Positions 52,161 to 61,348 are shown, counted from the stretch's first letter. The stretch is DNA of 64,000 bases from Polyangiaceae bacterium (GCA_019637265.1 JAHBVY010000006.1:124001-188000), one strand, 5' to 3'. The notes: generated from the letters alone by a model not told the origin. Numbers and translations are program-made.

Positions 52161-53459
52161 TCAGCTCGGTGCGCGGCGGGCGAGCAGGCGGTGGAGCCAG
52201 CGCAGCGCGAAGCCGAGGGCGATGCAGCCTGCCAGGGTGATGAGCTCCTTGGCCTCGGAGCCCAGGCCCACCAGCACCAGGGTGACGAGCGCTAGCACCG
52301 CCAGGCCCAGGTGACGCCGCGTGAGGCCGTGCTCTTCGCGCCAGGCCAGCGCCGCGAGGGCGAACACGCTCACCGCGAACTGCGCCAGCACCGCCATCGC
52401 GGCGAGCACGAACAGGCTGCCGAGCTCACCCACCAGCACCAGCGCCAGCGTGAGCACGGTGCAGATCCCGAGCGCGGCGAGCGGGACGTTGCGCGGTGAG
52501 CGGCGCCCGAGCCAGGTGCCGAACGAGTCGTCCCCGCCGAGCGCTGCGAGGTAGCGCGGCGTGGTGGCGATCATGCCGAAGCTGATGCCGATGGCCGAGA
52601 TTTGGGTGCCTAGACTGACGACTTGGTGCAGCGTGGGGCCGCCCAGGGCGGTGGCGGCGGCGGAGAGCGGCGCCTTGGCGGAGGCGAGCTGAGGCACGGC
52701 CATCACCGCGCTGTAGTGCAGCGCGAGGTAGAGCAGCGCCACCACGGCGAGGGAGAGGCCGATGGCGAACGGCATGCTGCGCGCGCGGTTCCTCACGCTG
52801 CTCGACACCAGCGGCAGCACCTCGAAGCCTTGCAGCGCGAACACCGCGATGAGCACCGCGCGGAACCAGCTGGAGGCCGTGGCGCTACCCATGACGTCTG
52901 CTTCACTGACGAGTGGTGCCCTGGAGGTGAAGTGCCAGGCGGTGGCGAGCCCCACGCCGAGCAAGGCCACGAGCGGCACCAGCTTCGCGATGGTGAGGCC
53001 GTTCCACACCCAGGCGCTGAAGCGCAGCCCCACGGCGGCGATCGCCGACAACACGAGCACGCACGCGGCCGCGACGTGCCCCGCCGAGCTCGCCGCGAAG
53101 CCCAGGTAGAGCGCCAGGTACTCACCGAGGCCGCTCAGCACCGCCGCGGTGCTGAGCAGCGCGCTGACGTAAGTGATCCACCCCACGGTGAACCCGATCA
53201 GCTTGCCGAAGGCGGCTTCGGCCCACACCAATGGCCCGCCGTCGCGGCTGAAGCGCGCGCCGAGCACCGCGTAGCAAGCGCCCACCGGGGCGACCAAGAG
53301 CGCGGTGAGCGGGTACACCCAAGCGCCCGCGGCGCCCGGCACTTGCCCCGCGATCTCGCTCGGCGCGAAGAAGATCCCGACGCCGACCATGCCGTTCACC
53401 CCGAGCGCCAGCAGGCTGATGGCGCCGAGCTCCGGGGTCCGCCGATCGTCTGATCCCAT
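52161..53459 (-). CDS. APC-superfamily amino acid transporter
   Basis: 432-residue integral membrane protein with about 12 helices. The first helix GVNGMVGVGIFFAPSEIAG has the broken-helix G-x-G-I-F motif that binds the amino group of the substrate. FSRDGGPLVWAEAAFG marks helix 3 and SVRNRARSMPFAIG helix 7. It is an amino acid/polyamine permease; which amino acid cannot be told. TAGAGA lies eight bases before the ATG. Followed by tatD. Confidence 0.85.
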   Translation of the reverse strand: MGSDDRRTPELGAISLLALGVNGMVGVGIFFAPSEIAGQVPGAAGAWVYPLTALLVAPVGACYAVLGARFSRDGGPLVWAEAAFGKLIGFTVGWITYVSALLSTAAVLSGLGEYLALYLGFAASSAGHVAAACVLVLSAIAAVGLRFSAWVWNGLTIAKLVPLVALLGVGLATAWHFTSRAPLVSEADVMGSATASSWFRAVLIAVFALQGFEVLPLVSSSVRNRARSMPFAIGLSLAVVALLYLALHYSAVMAVPQLASAKAPLSAAATALGGPTLHQVVSLGTQISAIGISFGMIATTPRYLAALGGDDSFGTWLGRRSPRNVPLAALGICTVLTLALVLVGELGSLFVLAAMAVLAQFAVSVFALAALAWREEHGLTRRHLGLAVLALVTLVLVGLGSEAKELITLAGCIALGFALRWLHRLLARRAPS

Positions 53460-53467
53460 CCGCGCGC

Positions 53468-53473
53468 TCTCTA
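53468..53473 (-). promoter_or_regulatory. -10-like hexamer of the APC transporter gene
   Basis: TAGAGA on the minus strand, eight bases before ATG 53459. Confidence 0.35.
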
Positions 53474-53607
53474 GCAGAGACGTTGCCGCGCGGATAGGCG
53501 CTCGGCTCCGCGTGGCTCGCCGGGAGCGCTGTTCAGCCGATGAGCGCCGCTCGCGCCAACCTGGATCAGACGCGCGCGCAGGGTAACCAAAGAGGCGCTG
53601 CCTTGCG

Positions 53608-55848
53608 CTACACCGGCTCGGCGAAATACTCGCGCTCGAGCAGCGCGCAGGCGACCAGCGCCGAGCTGTCCGTGTAGCCGAAGCGGCTCTTCAGCACCTC
53701 GAGCGCCCGGGCGGCGTCGCTCTGGCGGGCCGCGGTGAGGCCGGCGCCACCGTCCTTCAGGTAGCGGAGGAGGTCGCCGTTCAAGCGGGCGAGGGCGGCG
53801 CGCCGCTCTTCGAAGGACGCGTCCTCCAGCTGACGCAGCTCCTCGCGGAAGATCTGCTGGTGGTCCACCGGCGCTCCGGGGTGATCGATGGCGAACGCCG
53901 CCACCCGGCTGATGAAGGTGTGGCGCAGCGCCTCGCGGTCCTCCGGCGCCCCGAGCAGGCGCTCCACCTCTTGCATCAGCCGCTCGTCAGGCGCCGCGAG
54001 CTCACCGGTGCCGGGGGCGCGCGGGCGCTCTCCCTTCACCCAGTAGCTCACCTGGTTGATGTAGCGATCGAACAGCTCGACGTACTGACGCTGATCGACG
54101 AGGCCGCTCGCGGCGCGGAGCTCCTCGTAGCAGAGCTCCAGCAGCACGCTGCGGACGGTGCGCCGAGCGAGCTCGTGATCGTGGTAGCCGAGCGGCGTGG
54201 GGCTCAGCCCGAGCCAACCGAACTCGCTCGTGCGCCGACACAGGGCGTCCAGACCATCCAGCACCGCCAGCGGCGAGAGATGATCGTAACGCGGATCTTG
54301 CGCGGCGCCTTGGAGCACCGCGCGAAGCTCGCGCGGGCTCGCGCCGAAGCTGCCCTCGTAGTCCACCTCGCCCGCCGTCTCCTGAAACAGCTCGGCGATG
54401 GCGCCCCTCAAGAGCCGCGCGTCGTCGGCGTCCAATCGTTCGGGAGCCTGACCCCCTTCGTAGAGCGCGAGCTTCTCGGTGACGGTCAGGGAACCGACCA
54501 GCTCCACGAGGCGACCTTCGTAGCGCGCGGGGCTCGGCGCCGCGAGCCGCGTGAGGACCGCGAACAGCGCCGCCACGCGCGTCGCGTGGGGCGCCACGTG
54601 CACGCTCAATCGAGCGGCGACCTGACGATCGTAGATCGTCTGCTCGTCGCGCCAGCTGAGCAAGTAAGGTGCGCTGATGAGCTCGAGGCGCCCGCGGAAG
54701 CTCTCGAACTCGGGGTGCTCACGGAAGGCCGCCAGGTGCAGCTCGTTGCCGCTCGCCATCAGCACGCAGTTCAGCGCGACGTTCTGGCTGCCGAGCGCCA
54801 CCTCGCCCGTCTCCGCGGTGATTTGCAGGTACTTGAAGGCGTCCAGCGGGCGCTTCAACAGATCCGAGAACTCGAGCAGGCCACCGGTGGCGTCGACCAG
54901 CTCACCGTGCACCTGATAGAGCGGGATCGACTGCAGCGAGGGCGGCAGCGCGGCGATGGAGCGATCCGCCGTGAGCTGGCGCTCCCCAGCGTCCACCGAG
55001 AGCTCGGGCCCGAGCGTCACGGCGCCGGTGCGGTAGCGACGCGAGATGAAGTAGCGCTCCACTTGCACGTGGCGCAGCACCTGGCTGAGGTCGCCGTCGT
55101 AGCTGGCGAGCAGCGCCTCGAACACCTGACGCGCCTTGTGCGAAGCGCTGCCGGTGAGCAGCCAGCGCGGCGGACGACCGCGCCCGGCGAAGGCCGCCTC
55201 GAGCAAGCGCCGGCGCGGCTCCTGCGGGAGCAAGAGCAGTGGGTGATCGCGCTGCTCCAAGTACAGCCGCGCGTCGAGCTGGTCGTCTCCCAGCTGCGCG
55301 TAGCTGCCACCCTCTGCGAGGGCGCCTCCCGCGCGCCCGCTGAACCCGATGGATCCTTTGAGCTCGCGCTGGGTAGGGAACACGAAATGGAAGCGGTAGA
55401 GCGCGCCCTCGTCGAGCGTGGAGTAGTGCTCGAGCGCGCGCATGATGCAGGCGGCGACGGTGCTCTTGGCGGAGCCGTTCGGACCGTGGAGCAGCAGCAC
55501 GCGGTTCGGGCGCTCTTGCTGCACGAAGCTCGTGAGCGCGCGGTACACCGCGAGCTGGACGTCTTCCTGACCAATCAGCGCCTCACGTCGCTCTTCCTCC
55601 TCTTCCAAGAACTCGAGGTCGAAGAGCCCGAAGCGGGTGGCGGTGCCCCACGGCCGCACCACCTCCCGGCGCCCGTAGTGGTCGAACAAATCATGCAGGT
55701 AGCGGACGGCGCTCTTGCTGTGGCGCTCCGGCGCGCTCGCGAACAGCTCCAGGTAGCCCTCGAACGAGAGCACCCGCCGCCCCTCTTTGAAGCCGCTCGT
55801 GACCTCGTCACACACCGCCTTCAGCGCGTCGCGGATAGGGTCAGTCAT
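53608..55848 (-). CDS. prkA: PrkA-family serine protein kinase / AAA ATPase
   Basis: 746 residues of the PrkA/YeaG family: an N-terminal domain (SFEGYLELFASAP, AVRYLHDLFDHYG), an AAA core with Walker A HGPNGSAKST (121-130) and a C-terminal kinase-like region (YINQVSYWVKGE near 600). PrkA enzymes act in stationary-phase stress and sporulation; some members have ATP-dependent protease activity. The usual partners YeaH (vWA) and SpoVR are not adjacent. It is about 100 residues longer than E. coli YeaG (about 644), mainly by inserts. ATG 55848 is the first conserved start. Confidence 0.85.
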   Translation of the reverse strand: MTDPIRDALKAVCDEVTSGFKEGRRVLSFEGYLELFASAPERHSKSAVRYLHDLFDHYGRREVVRPWGTATRFGLFDLEFLEEEEERREALIGQEDVQLAVYRALTSFVQQERPNRVLLLHGPNGSAKSTVAACIMRALEHYSTLDEGALYRFHFVFPTQRELKGSIGFSGRAGGALAEGGSYAQLGDDQLDARLYLEQRDHPLLLLPQEPRRRLLEAAFAGRGRPPRWLLTGSASHKARQVFEALLASYDGDLSQVLRHVQVERYFISRRYRTGAVTLGPELSVDAGERQLTADRSIAALPPSLQSIPLYQVHGELVDATGGLLEFSDLLKRPLDAFKYLQITAETGEVALGSQNVALNCVLMASGNELHLAAFREHPEFESFRGRLELISAPYLLSWRDEQTIYDRQVAARLSVHVAPHATRVAALFAVLTRLAAPSPARYEGRLVELVGSLTVTEKLALYEGGQAPERLDADDARLLRGAIAELFQETAGEVDYEGSFGASPRELRAVLQGAAQDPRYDHLSPLAVLDGLDALCRRTSEFGWLGLSPTPLGYHDHELARRTVRSVLLELCYEELRAASGLVDQRQYVELFDRYINQVSYWVKGERPRAPGTGELAAPDERLMQEVERLLGAPEDREALRHTFISRVAAFAIDHPGAPVDHQQIFREELRQLEDASFEERRAALARLNGDLLRYLKDGGAGLTAARQSDAARALEVLKSRFGYTDSSALVACALLEREYFAEPV

Positions 55849-55960
55849 GCTGCCCAGCTCCCGCGGCTCCGTCGCTGAGCTGCGCAGGTGCCCTCGCAGT
55901 GACGAGGGTGGGTGGGGGTTGGCTCGAAGTGAGCGGCGGCGAGCGGCGATCGCAGGGTAA

Positions 55961-56093
55961 GCCGAGCGTCGCCGAGAGTGTGTGGCGCGAAGCGCGGCAC
56001 CGTGTCGAGCGTCGCCGCGAGTGTGTGGCGCGGAGCGAGGCGGCACGCGCCGAGCGTCGCCGCGAGTGTGTGGTGCGGAGCGAGGCGGCGCGC
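55961..56093. repeat. 45-bp tandem repeat, 3 copies
   Basis: Units at 55961-56003, 56004-56048 and 56049-56093 share CGAGCGTCGCCG and GAGTGTGTGG. They sit in the 295-base spacer 55849-56143 between prkA and a lipoprotein gene; the rest of the spacer shows no gene. Confidence 0.8.
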
Positions 56094-56143
56094 TCTGGCG
56101 TGAGGCGCCTTACGAGCCGAGCGCCGCTGAGAGCGCGCGGCGC

Positions 56144-56668
56144 TCACTGGACGCGCACCACGGCGCTCAGCTCACGTCGCTCGATCAGGCACCTGTCCGC
56201 CGTGCAGACGGAGAACGAGACCTGCCCTGAGAGCCGATGATCGCCTGGCTGAGTGGGGGTGAAGGGCACCTGGAGCCGCACCTCCTCCGCGCTCACCACG
56301 GTGCCTTCGCCGAGCGGGGCACCGTCAGGGAAGCTGAGCGCGGGGGAGGCCTGGGGCTTGAAGCGGTAAGGGTACTTGTCATTGCACTTGTACGGCGCCT
56401 TGCCCAAGAGCACCACGGTGGCGTTCGTCGGCTCACCGACCTTGGCCGAGGGCACCTCCAAGCTGAGCTCGAAGGTGTCGCTCTGGTGCGCCTGTGGTGC
56501 GGCGGCGCCCGGCGCGCCTTCGGTGGGGGGCGCCGCTTGGGGCTGCTCCCCGGCAGCCACGGCGCCGCGCGGGGCCTCCCCGGCGCAACCCAACCCCCAA
56601 AACCCGATCCCCCAGAGTCCTATGAATGCCCTCGGGAGCCATGTGACGTGAGCGCCCAGCTTCGCCAT
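56144..56668 (-). CDS. Lipoprotein of unknown function
   Basis: 174 residues: a signal ending FWGLGCAG (attachment Cys about residue 28), a Gly/Ala/Pro linker, and a beta-rich domain (about 65-174; FELSLEVPSAKVGEPTNATV, cut here to SAKVGEPTNATVVLLGK, and LSGQVSFSVCTADRCLIERR). The final part resembles thiol-disulphide-interchange-associated N-terminal domains (VCTADRCLIE with its Cys pair). Start supported by TATGCT exactly six bases upstream of ATG 56668. Downstream of the subtilase gene on the same strand. No firm family. Confidence 0.7.
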   Translation of the reverse strand: MAKLGAHVTWLPRAFIGLWGIGFWGLGCAGEAPRGAVAAGEQPQAAPPTEGAPGAAAPQAHQSDTFELSLEVPSAKVGEPTNATVVLLGKAPYKCNDKYPYRFKPQASPALSFPDGAPLGEGTVVSAEEVRLQVPFTPTQPGDHRLSGQVSFSVCTADRCLIERRELSAVVRVQ

Positions 56669-56674
56669 GCGCCC

Positions 56675-56680
56675 AGCATA
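56675..56680 (-). promoter_or_regulatory. -10-like hexamer of the lipoprotein gene
   Basis: TATGCT on the minus strand, six bases before ATG 56668. Confidence 0.45.
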
Positions 56681-56730
56681 GCGCCGTTCGGCTGAGCACG
56701 CTGGCGCGTGTGTTCACGCACCGAGTGTGA

Positions 56731-56751
56731 GGGCGGGTTTGAAACCCGCCC
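56731..56751. repeat. REP-like 21-bp palindrome
   Basis: GGGCGGGTTTGAAACCCGCCC: two perfect 10-base arms around one G, followed by CTACAT. Very similar palindromes are scattered in many bacterial genomes. It lies between the subtilase gene and the lipoprotein gene. Confidence 0.8.
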
Positions 56752-56823
56752 CTACATCAGTAGGTCAGCTGGGGAGGCGTGACATCGGCAAGTCGAGACG
56801 CGCGGCGGCGCACGACGTCTGTG

Positions 56824-56849
56824 ATGGGGCGCAGCATGCTACGCCCCAT
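56824..56849. repeat. 26-bp near-perfect palindrome after the subtilase gene
   Basis: ATGGGGCG-C-AGCATGCT-A-CGCCCCAT, one mismatch pair, ten bases past the stop of the subtilase gene. It shares GGGGCGCAGCATGCT with 39234-39248. It may act in termination or RNA stability. Confidence 0.75.
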
Positions 56850-56859
56850 GCGCTGGTGG

Positions 56860-59800
56860 TCAGCGCGCTGCGCGGCGACGGCGCAGCCACATCAGGCCGG
56901 CGAGCAAGCCGAGCGCCCAGGGCGTCGCGGAGCGCTCCTGACTGACGGTGCAGCCACAGCCGCCGCCCTCGGGCCCGCCTGGTGCGAGGCCTGACGAGCT
57001 GCCGCCTTCACCGCCGTCCACCCCGCCATCGCCGGGCGGCGTCACGGAGAGCACGCACTTGCCTTCGGCGTCGAGCTCGAGCGGCTTCTCCGCGCCGAGC
57101 ATCTTACCCTGCTCGAGCGGGGTGTTCAGGTTGCCGGTGTTGCGGTTGTCGTGGTGGAAGCTCTCCCACTGGATCACGCCGTCCGTCGTGCCCTCGGTCT
57201 CCCACACGTAGAGCCAACCCTCGCGGGTGGTGATGGCAACCTCGAGGCGATCATCACCCGTCAGGTCCGCGACCATGGGGGTCGACAGGATCCACTGACC
57301 CGTGAACTTGGGCCAGCCCTCGGGTGAGCGACCGCAGGCGTCCACCGCGTGCAGGAAGTAGCCCGCCGTGCCGGTGATCACCTCCGGGTAGCCATCCCCC
57401 GAGAGATCCACGATCGCCTGGTTGTTGAAGAACGTGAAGTCCTCCAGCACGATCGGGCTCGCGGGGAGCATCTTGCCCGTCTTGCCGTCCCACATGGCGA
57501 GCAGCTGCTGCGCCTTGGCGCCGCGCGGCTGCGGCGAGAGCAGCGTCTGCGCCAGGCTGAGCGAGCCACCGCTCGCGACGATGTCCGGCACCCCATCCTG
57601 GTTCAGATCGCCGAGCGACGGCTGAGCGAACAGCGGGAACATGGTGTCGGGCGTCAGGGCCTTGCTGTCTGGCCCAAAGACGCTGGTGGGGGCGAGGCCG
57701 CGGCGCGGCTCACCGGTGACGTCGTCGACGCGCTCGGGCATCGCGTTGATGGGCGCGTCGCCGATGGTGTCCTGACCACCGGGGTTGGTGGGGAGGATCA
57801 GCGGCGCGCTGGCGTTGCCGTGCATCACCGCCTCCGGCACCCCGTCCCCGTCGAAGTCGCCCACCACCGGTGAGTTGGTGGCGCCCTCGGCGATCACCGG
57901 GAACAGGTTGAAGGAGGTCATGGTGACTGGCCAGTTCGTCAGCCATGGCTCCGCGCCCACTTGGGTGCCGCGCCCGTCGATCAGGTAGAAGTTGCCGGCG
58001 TTGCTGCCGTTGCCGATGCGCTCGTTCGAGCCGGTGAGGACGTCGGGGATGCCGTCGCCGTTGAAGTCGCCGACGGCGGGGGTCGTGAAGATGCGGTTGT
58101 ACTCCGGGGAGCGCGGGTCGTGCACTGCCACCGGCCAGCCAGGCAGCAGCGTGCCGTCCGCGCGGAAGATGTAGATCTTCCCGTCGAAGGCGGTCTGAAT
58201 GACGTCGAGCCGACCATCCTGATCCATGTCCTCGAGCACCGGGGCGCCGAACGCGCCGCGCGCGATGCGCGTGACGGTGTCCATGCAGGGGCCGCCCGGA
58301 TCGCTGCCATCCAACGGGCAGGAGGGGACATCAGGGAGCCTGACGGGCCAGCCGGGCAGGGCGCTGCCATCCGCGCGGAAAATGAAGATGGTGCCTGACC
58401 AAGTGGTCACCACGATCTCCGGTGTGCCGTCGCCGTCGAGATCCGCGATCGCCGGGCTCGCCACGATCGCCTCGCGGGCGAGGTCGGTGCGCACCACCGA
58501 GCTCGGGTCGGAGTAGGCGGGCGCGCTCAGGTAGCTGGTGCGGCCCGCGTCACCGTCGAGGCCGTCCAGCATCTTCACGCTGACGGGGAAGCCGGGGAGC
58601 AGCGTCGGGGAAGCGCCGGAGAGGTCATAGGCGCGAACCAAGCCGTCCGAGGTCGCGACCACCAGATCGCGGACGCCGTCGCCGTTCAGGTCGGCGGCCT
58701 TCGGGCTCGCCTCGCCACCGGCCCCCAAGTAGATGGGGAAGCCCGGCAGGAGCCCTGGATCTCGATGGATTTGGTAGGCGCGGCGCAGCTCACCGTGCAC
58801 GTCGCCGATGCTGCCGCCGTAGTGCGCCGTGGCGCGGATGCGCACGGTGATGGTGCGGTCGTTCTCTCCGAGCGGGCTGTCGATGTCGCGCTCGTGGGTC
58901 AGATCGAGCCCGCGGATGTCGAGCTCGGCGAGCGGGCTGTCGTCGGTGGGGAAGCTGGGGCCCGCGACGTTCTCCACCTCGGCGAACACGGTGAACGCGT
59001 CGTCGAGCGGCTGCACGCCAGGCGCCCACTCCGCCACGTAGGAGAAGCTCGGCGCGCGCGTCTTGATGGAGCCCACGATCGGCACCGGGCGCGTCACCTG
59101 ATCTTCGTAGAGCGTCTCGAACCAGTAGGGCCGCACGATGTCGACGTTCGGCGGGATCCGTTGGTCCTTGATCATCTCCACCGCGGCGTTGACGTTGATG
59201 CGCCCGTAGCCGAAGCGCTGATCGAAGCCGGGCTGTGACCAGAAGTGGCGCGACTCGTCGCTGCGCGACTCGGGGATGTCGATGTCGTCGGCCGTGGCGA
59301 ACAAGATCTGCGCGACCTCACCGCCAGACAGGTCGTGGATGCCGACGTCGCGCGCCATCGAGTACATCAGCCCGGCGACGCCCGAGGTGCGCCCGGTGGC
59401 CTCGCTGGAGCACCCGGTGCCCGACGCCGAGAGGAAGTTCTGCGCGCCGAAGTTGGTGCAGGTGTTGAACGCGAGGAAGCTCTCCGCGGCGGTGCTCTGA
59501 CCACCGGGGCCGAGCATCGTGATCGCGTGCACCGGCATCGTGTGGTTGGCGGTGGCGGGCATGTTGTGGTGACGTGAGTTCTCGTCGGCCATCGAGGCCA
59601 CCACCACCACGTTCTTCTCCCACGCGTAGTCGAGCGCGCTCTGGGCGAAGGTGCTCATGTTGATGGTGCCGAGCGCCTCCTGCACGACGGACGCGCCGTT
59701 GTCCGCCGCGTAGATCACCGCCTTGGCGAAGTCTTGGGCGTCGGCGATGAAGCTGTCGGCGACGCGCATGGGGATGAAGCGGCACAACGGGCAGACGCCG

Positions 59801-60597
59801 ATGGTGCCCATGCCGTTGTTCCCGGCGGCGGTGGAGTCGCGAGCCTCCCCAGTGCCGTGCCCGTAGCGCGTGTCGTCGTACGGGTCGTTGTCGTTCTTCA
59901 TGAAGTCCCAGCCGGAGATGTCGTCGACGTAGCCATTGCCGTCGTCGTCGACGCCGTCCGAGAAGTTCAAGATCAGGTCGCCCGCGTCGAGCACCCCATT
60001 GCGGTTGGCGTCGCCTTTGGGGCGACCATCGGTCGCCTCGGGCAAGAGCCCAGGGTGATCCGCGTAGTCCGCGACCGACAGCACGCCGTCGCCATTGCAG
60101 TCGAAGCCGGCGAGGGCGCCGGCGCCGCCACAGGCGGTGCCATCCGCGTGGAGGGGCCGGTGATTCGCGAGCTCACCGGGGTTCAGGTAAGCCTTCTCGA
60201 TCAGGTCCGCTTCGTCCCACTTGATGCCGGAGTCGAGCACCGCGATGAGCACGTCGTGCCGCCCGATGGTGTGACGCCAGGCGAGGTCCACGCTCATGCC
60301 GCTGGCCGTCTCCTCCGGGCGGATGGGCGGCGCGCCGGGCGAGCGGTCAGGGATGAAGGAGTAGTATTGCCACAGCCCACTCCGGCGCTCGCTCGGACGC
60401 TCGGAGGCGACGTAGCCATAGCCCGGATCGTTGGGCCAGTTCGACGGGTCCTTCATGTCAGCGGCCGTCGCGTCGAGCGGGGGCGGCCAGGCGGCCGTGG
60501 CCTCCTCCGTCCCTTGGATGAGGAGCAGGAGCGTGACGCCACCGATGAGCGACCAGGGGCTGCGGAGCCGGCGCCGAGCAGCAAAGGGAGTGCGCAT
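56860..60597 (-). CDS. Secreted subtilisin-like protease with FG-GAP repeats and MYXO-CTERM-like tail
   Basis: 1245 residues: a signal peptide (about 1-35), an S8 peptidase domain with D122 (VLDSGIKW), H247 (RYGHGTGE) and S398 (CSSEATGRTSG), then from about residue 610 eight FG-GAP/VCBS-type repeats (ADLNGDGVRDLVVA, ADLDGDGTPEIVVT, GDFNGDGIPDVLTG and others) that bind calcium and form a beta-propeller, and a C-terminal sorting-like tail (GCGCTVSQERSATPWALG, helix, RRRR). The serine motif is unusual, lacking GTS-x-A-x-P, and the oxyanion position reads Asp (ASMADEN) instead of Asn. EF-hand-like NGDGVLSVAD and NRNGVLDAGD lie in the insert before H247. CGAGGT supports ATG 60597. Confidence 0.85.
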   Translation of the reverse strand: MRTPFAARRRLRSPWSLIGGVTLLLLIQGTEEATAAWPPPLDATAADMKDPSNWPNDPGYGYVASERPSERRSGLWQYYSFIPDRSPGAPPIRPEETASGMSVDLAWRHTIGRHDVLIAVLDSGIKWDEADLIEKAYLNPGELANHRPLHADGTACGGAGALAGFDCNGDGVLSVADYADHPGLLPEATDGRPKGDANRNGVLDAGDLILNFSDGVDDDGNGYVDDISGWDFMKNDNDPYDDTRYGHGTGEARDSTAAGNNGMGTIGVCPLCRFIPMRVADSFIADAQDFAKAVIYAADNGASVVQEALGTINMSTFAQSALDYAWEKNVVVVASMADENSRHHNMPATANHTMPVHAITMLGPGGQSTAAESFLAFNTCTNFGAQNFLSASGTGCSSEATGRTSGVAGLMYSMARDVGIHDLSGGEVAQILFATADDIDIPESRSDESRHFWSQPGFDQRFGYGRINVNAAVEMIKDQRIPPNVDIVRPYWFETLYEDQVTRPVPIVGSIKTRAPSFSYVAEWAPGVQPLDDAFTVFAEVENVAGPSFPTDDSPLAELDIRGLDLTHERDIDSPLGENDRTITVRIRATAHYGGSIGDVHGELRRAYQIHRDPGLLPGFPIYLGAGGEASPKAADLNGDGVRDLVVATSDGLVRAYDLSGASPTLLPGFPVSVKMLDGLDGDAGRTSYLSAPAYSDPSSVVRTDLAREAIVASPAIADLDGDGTPEIVVTTWSGTIFIFRADGSALPGWPVRLPDVPSCPLDGSDPGGPCMDTVTRIARGAFGAPVLEDMDQDGRLDVIQTAFDGKIYIFRADGTLLPGWPVAVHDPRSPEYNRIFTTPAVGDFNGDGIPDVLTGSNERIGNGSNAGNFYLIDGRGTQVGAEPWLTNWPVTMTSFNLFPVIAEGATNSPVVGDFDGDGVPEAVMHGNASAPLILPTNPGGQDTIGDAPINAMPERVDDVTGEPRRGLAPTSVFGPDSKALTPDTMFPLFAQPSLGDLNQDGVPDIVASGGSLSLAQTLLSPQPRGAKAQQLLAMWDGKTGKMLPASPIVLEDFTFFNNQAIVDLSGDGYPEVITGTAGYFLHAVDACGRSPEGWPKFTGQWILSTPMVADLTGDDRLEVAITTREGWLYVWETEGTTDGVIQWESFHHDNRNTGNLNTPLEQGKMLGAEKPLELDAEGKCVLSVTPPGDGGVDGGEGGSSSGLAPGGPEGGGCGCTVSQERSATPWALGLLAGLMWLRRRRAAR

Positions 60598-60664
60598 GAG
60601 ACCTCGTGAGGGTAAGAGCCGCCGGCCGGACCGTGGGCCGGCAGGGCGAGGATAGCTCCCTATA

Positions 60665-60683
60665 TCACGGCCGGGCGCCGTGA
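60665..60683 (-). terminator. Hairpin between the regulator and subtilase genes
   Basis: TCACGGC / GCCGTGA with a 5-base loop, 57 bases past the stop of the REC-HTH regulator gene. It may instead be an operator for the subtilase gene, whose start is 68 bases away. Confidence 0.35.
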
Positions 60684-60739
60684 CCTGGGGGAAAAACCTG
60701 GGTGCCCAGCGTGTGAAGCGTAGTCAGCTCAGCTAACGC

Positions 60740-61348
60740 TCAATACTGGCCGAACAGGTCCTGGATGCGGGTGTCGAGGGCGATCGCGATTTTGTAGAGG
60801 CTGGAGATGGAGGGGCTCGACTCGGCGCGCTCGATTTGGCTGAGGAGCGAGATGCTGAGGCCGGTGCGGCGGCTCATCTGTTTCAGGGTGAGCGTCTTCT
60901 CCTTGCGCATCCCGCGGATGGTGTCGCCGATGATGCGGTGCAGGTGCTCCTCTGGGGTGCGCGCGAGGCCTTTCTTGCGCATCACGCGCGCTAGCACCTC
61001 GCGGAACTCTTCAGGGTTGAAGGGCTTCTTGATGTAGTCCAGCGCGTCGAGCTTCATCGAAGCGACCGCGGTGTCGAAGTCCGGGTGCGCGGTGAACATG
61101 ACGACGGCGATGTCCTTGTCGCTCTCCCGGATCCGCCGCAGCACCTCGATGCCGTCCAGCTTGGGCATCATCAAGTCGAGGATGATCACGTGGTACTCGC
61201 CCTGGCGCACCTCGTCTTCCACCAGGGTCGGGTCGCTGCAGGTCTTGACGCTGAAGCCCTCCTTCTCCAGCAGCGTCTGCATGTACTCACAGATGGAGCG
61301 GTCATCATCCACGATGAGGATGCGCACGGCGGGGACTTCTATCGGCAC
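60740..61348 (-). CDS. Response regulator with XRE-type DNA-binding domain
   Basis: 202 residues: an N-terminal receiver domain (about 8-120; ILIVDDD, phosphoacceptor D58 in LDLMMPKLDG, T86, K107/K108) fused to a Cro/C1-type helix-turn-helix (about 140-200; KTLTLKQMSRRTGLSISLLS, QIERAESSPS). This REC-XRE pairing is uncommon compared with OmpR, NarL or NtrC types. The start is GTG 61348: GAGGAG (61356-61361 on the other strand) precedes it by seven bases. No kinase gene is adjacent; the TldD-like protease gene lies upstream on the same strand, 102 bases away. Confidence 0.9.
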   Translation of the reverse strand: MPIEVPAVRILIVDDDRSICEYMQTLLEKEGFSVKTCSDPTLVEDEVRQGEYHVIILDLMMPKLDGIEVLRRIRESDKDIAVVMFTAHPDFDTAVASMKLDALDYIKKPFNPEEFREVLARVMRKKGLARTPEEHLHRIIGDTIRGMRKEKTLTLKQMSRRTGLSISLLSQIERAESSPSISSLYKIAIALDTRIQDLFGQY

